From positions 1 through 64,000 of the forward strand of contig NZ_AFJI01000056.1 in assembly GCF_000264785.1 (NCBI RefSeq): a DNA stretch of 64,000 nt. Direction: 5' to 3'. The position numbers and the translations under genes were made by a program. How positions within the stretch are numbered: the first letter of the stretch is position 1; each line of letters starts with the position of its first letter. Positions 62,401 to 64,000 of the stretch are shown here, piece after piece. This DNA is from Edwardsiella ictaluri ATCC 33202. GTDB taxonomy: Bacteria > Pseudomonadota > Gammaproteobacteria > Enterobacterales > Enterobacteriaceae. Below the pieces are notes generated by a model that did not search any database, was not told the origin of the DNA, and worked only from the letters and a program-made list of their open reading frames with translations.

Positions 62401-64000
62401 TTGCGAGTCAGTCGTTCCTTAACCATAAAACAGATGGCGCTGGTCTCCTCGGTAGCGCTGGTGACCGTCTGTATCTTCACGGTAATTCAGCTGTTTCACT
62501 TTGTGCAGCAGCGTAAGGATGACTATGGCCAGCAGCTGCAGAGTATTGCCCAGTCGGTGCGTCTGCCGCTGGCCGATGCGATGCTGAACATGGATGTCGT
62601 CAAGACCCAGCAGATCCTGGACGGCTTGCGGGCAAGTGGAATTCTCGCGCGGGCTGATATCGTATTACCTCATCATGAGGTACAGGTGCTGCGCGGTCAC
62701 TTTCCCGCGGTGCGGCCCGTGCCGCGCTGGGCGGGCCGACTCTTCCATCTGCCACTGCAGCTCTCCACCCCGTTGTATGGCATAGATCGTGGCCGCGCGA
62801 CGCCGGATCATCCGTTGGGTTACCTGATCCTGCAGGTGGACTCATTCCGCCTGTACCGTTTTATTCTCACGACCTTTGCGACCATGGTGTCGACCTATCT
62901 GCTGTTGGCGTTGATCCTGACGGTGGCCATCAGCTGGTGCATGAACCGCCTGCTGGTGCATCCGCTGCGGGCGCTGGCTCGCGAGCTGCGCAACATGCCG
63001 CGGGAGGCGCCGCACTACCATCAGCTTCCTCAACTACCTCATCACGGCGATGATGAGCTGGGGCTCTTGGTTCGTACCTATAACCGTAATCAGCAGGTGC
63101 TGGAGAAGACCCGCCAGACCATGAGTCAGTATTCCCAAACGAACCTTCCCAGTCAGACGCTGTTTGTGTCGCTGCTTGAGCAGCAGAGCCAGGATGGGCA
63201 TGAGGGACAGTGTGTAATGATGGTCAGCATCCCGACCCTGCAGGAGGTGACGGGGGTATTGGACAGCGGGCAGCGCGATATGCTGTTGATGACGCTGGTA
63301 GAGCGCCTGCATGAGGGGACTTCGCCGAACAGCCTGTTGGCGCAGGCGAGCCAGGATGGTTTTTTGATACTGGCGGGCGATGTGGCGCGCCCGAGCGATG
63401 CCATGCAGCAGGCTCAGCGTCTGATGAGCCTCTTAACGCAGCCGGTGACTCTGGACAATCTGGCGCTGCGACCAACGGCGGCTATCGGGATCGCGATGTG
63501 TCGACCGTCGCAGGAGATATCAGAGGAGGATCGCGGGCTTAGCCAGACGGAGCGGTTGCTGATGCAGGCCCGCTCAGCGCTGAATATGGCGATGACGGAC
63601 GGGAAGAATCGGGTATTGTTTTTTGAGCCCCAGCTGGCTGAGCGTGTCAAGGCACGCTTAACCCAGCAGAATGAGATTCTGAACGCGCTGCGGCAGGGCG
63701 ATTTTGAGCTGTACCTGCAGCCGCAGATTGATCTGCGCAGCCAGCGGCTGGCGGGGGCGGAGGCGCTGATCCGCTGGCACCGGCAGGACGGCGGCTGCAG
63801 TGAGCCATCTCAGTTCATTCCGCTGGCCGAGGAGCAGGGCGGTATTGTGGCACTGGGCGAGTGGGTGCTGGAAGAGGCGGTACGGATTTTGGTCGATTGG
63901 CAGCGACGGGGGTTGATGATACCGCTGTCGCTGAATGTCTCTGCGCTGCAGCTGGCCGACGCCCGCTTTGGTCAACGCCTGGAGACCCTGCTGCTGCAGC
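62401..64000 (+). CDS. pdeK: Cyclic-di-GMP phosphodiesterase PdeK (YhjK), partial
   Basis: The first 533 codons; the gene runs off the window (E. coli: about 650 residues). A TTG start at 62401 with GGAGAG upstream gives LRVSRSLTIKQMA, matching E. coli. Membrane helix 1 at about 15–35, periplasmic sensor domain to about 155, helix 2 at about 158–180, HAMP, then a degenerate GGDEF domain (no GGDEF motif; NRVLFF at its end) and an EAL domain from about residue 420. The EAL motif itself is AEALIRWH, canonical, whereas E. coli YhjK has, as I recall, a variant. Lies next to bcsC as in E. coli. A TATACT hexamer at 62320–62325 may be its −10. Confidence 0.9.
   Translation, partial: MRVSRSLTIKQMALVSSVALVTVCIFTVIQLFHFVQQRKDDYGQQLQSIAQSVRLPLADAMLNMDVVKTQQILDGLRASGILARADIVLPHHEVQVLRGHFPAVRPVPRWAGRLFHLPLQLSTPLYGIDRGRATPDHPLGYLILQVDSFRLYRFILTTFATMVSTYLLLALILTVAISWCMNRLLVHPLRALARELRNMPREAPHYHQLPQLPHHGDDELGLLVRTYNRNQQVLEKTRQTMSQYSQTNLPSQTLFVSLLEQQSQDGHEGQCVMMVSIPTLQEVTGVLDSGQRDMLLMTLVERLHEGTSPNSLLAQASQDGFLILAGDVARPSDAMQQAQRLMSLLTQPVTLDNLALRPTAAIGIAMCRPSQEISEEDRGLSQTERLLMQARSALNMAMTDGKNRVLFFEPQLAERVKARLTQQNEILNALRQGDFELYLQPQIDLRSQRLAGAEALIRWHRQDGGCSEPSQFIPLAEEQGGIVALGEWVLEEAVRILVDWQRRGLMIPLSLNVSALQLADARFGQRLETLLLQ

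Overview
The window is a chromosomal segment of an enterobacterium (Enterobacterales). Nearly every core gene has an Escherichia coli counterpart recognisable from its protein sequence, and the order is partly that of the E. coli rrnC–gpmM–cysE region, the cpx–pfkA–glp–tpiA region and the dpp–bcs–pdeK region. The combination of core genes with a moderately high-GC backbone, a uhp locus holding a single transporter and eroded insertion sequences would suit Edwardsiella or a close relative (Hafniaceae). That genus assignment is an inference from recall; no search was run.

Layout. 1–9.7 kb: tRNA-Trp at the end of an rRNA operon, hdfR and maoP, the gpmM–envC–yibQ operon on the minus strand, then yibN–grxC–secB–gpsA–cysE and convergent trmL. 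9.7–14.9 kb: the Cpx envelope-stress system (cpxRA, with cpxP divergent from a shared CpxR box), fieF, pfkA with a Cra operator, and selC (tRNA-Sec). 15–19.5 kb: metBL and divergent metJ around an array of Met boxes, then rpmE. 19.7–28.2 kb: priA, cytR, ftsN, the heat-shock protease hslVU with a sigma-32 promoter over the ftsN stop codon, menA, rraA, zapB. 28.2–37.6 kb: glpFK and glpX, emrD, a putative Fe-S-binding regulator in an operon with fpr, yiiR, yiiQ and tpiA.

37.6–44.7 kb is accessory. It is bounded by a decayed IS3-family element and a decayed IS1-family element. Between them lie an MFS transporter, a previously untracked 48-residue lipoprotein, a UspF-like stress protein, a GadX-like AraC regulator with an N-terminal cysteine cluster, and an intact isopentenyl-diphosphate isomerase. 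The spacing is loose and parts are AT-rich.

44.8–52.3 kb: a proC gene, a chemotaxis receptor with a near-perfect sigma-28 promoter, the uhpA–uhpB two-component pair with one UhpC-like transporter and no uhpT, two tandem tRNA-Pro(CGG) genes each with its own promoter and terminator, and a YeaK-type aminoacyl-tRNA deacylase. 52.9–58.6 kb: the complete dipeptide ABC transporter dppABCDF. 58.6–62.2 kb: the wreck of a cellulose synthase (bcs) operon. bcsA is gone, bcsB survives as a C-terminal remnant, bcsC is shattered, yet bcsZ (periplasmic endoglucanase) is intact with both catalytic acids. The window ends inside pdeK, a HAMP–GGDEF(degenerate)–EAL phosphodiesterase.

The most interesting signals are the retained cellulase in a dead cellulose operon, the SufR-like regulator paired with fpr behind a perfect 9-2-9 inverted repeat, and the uhp locus lacking UhpT. 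I found no CRISPR array, prophage, secretion-system cluster or obvious defence island.
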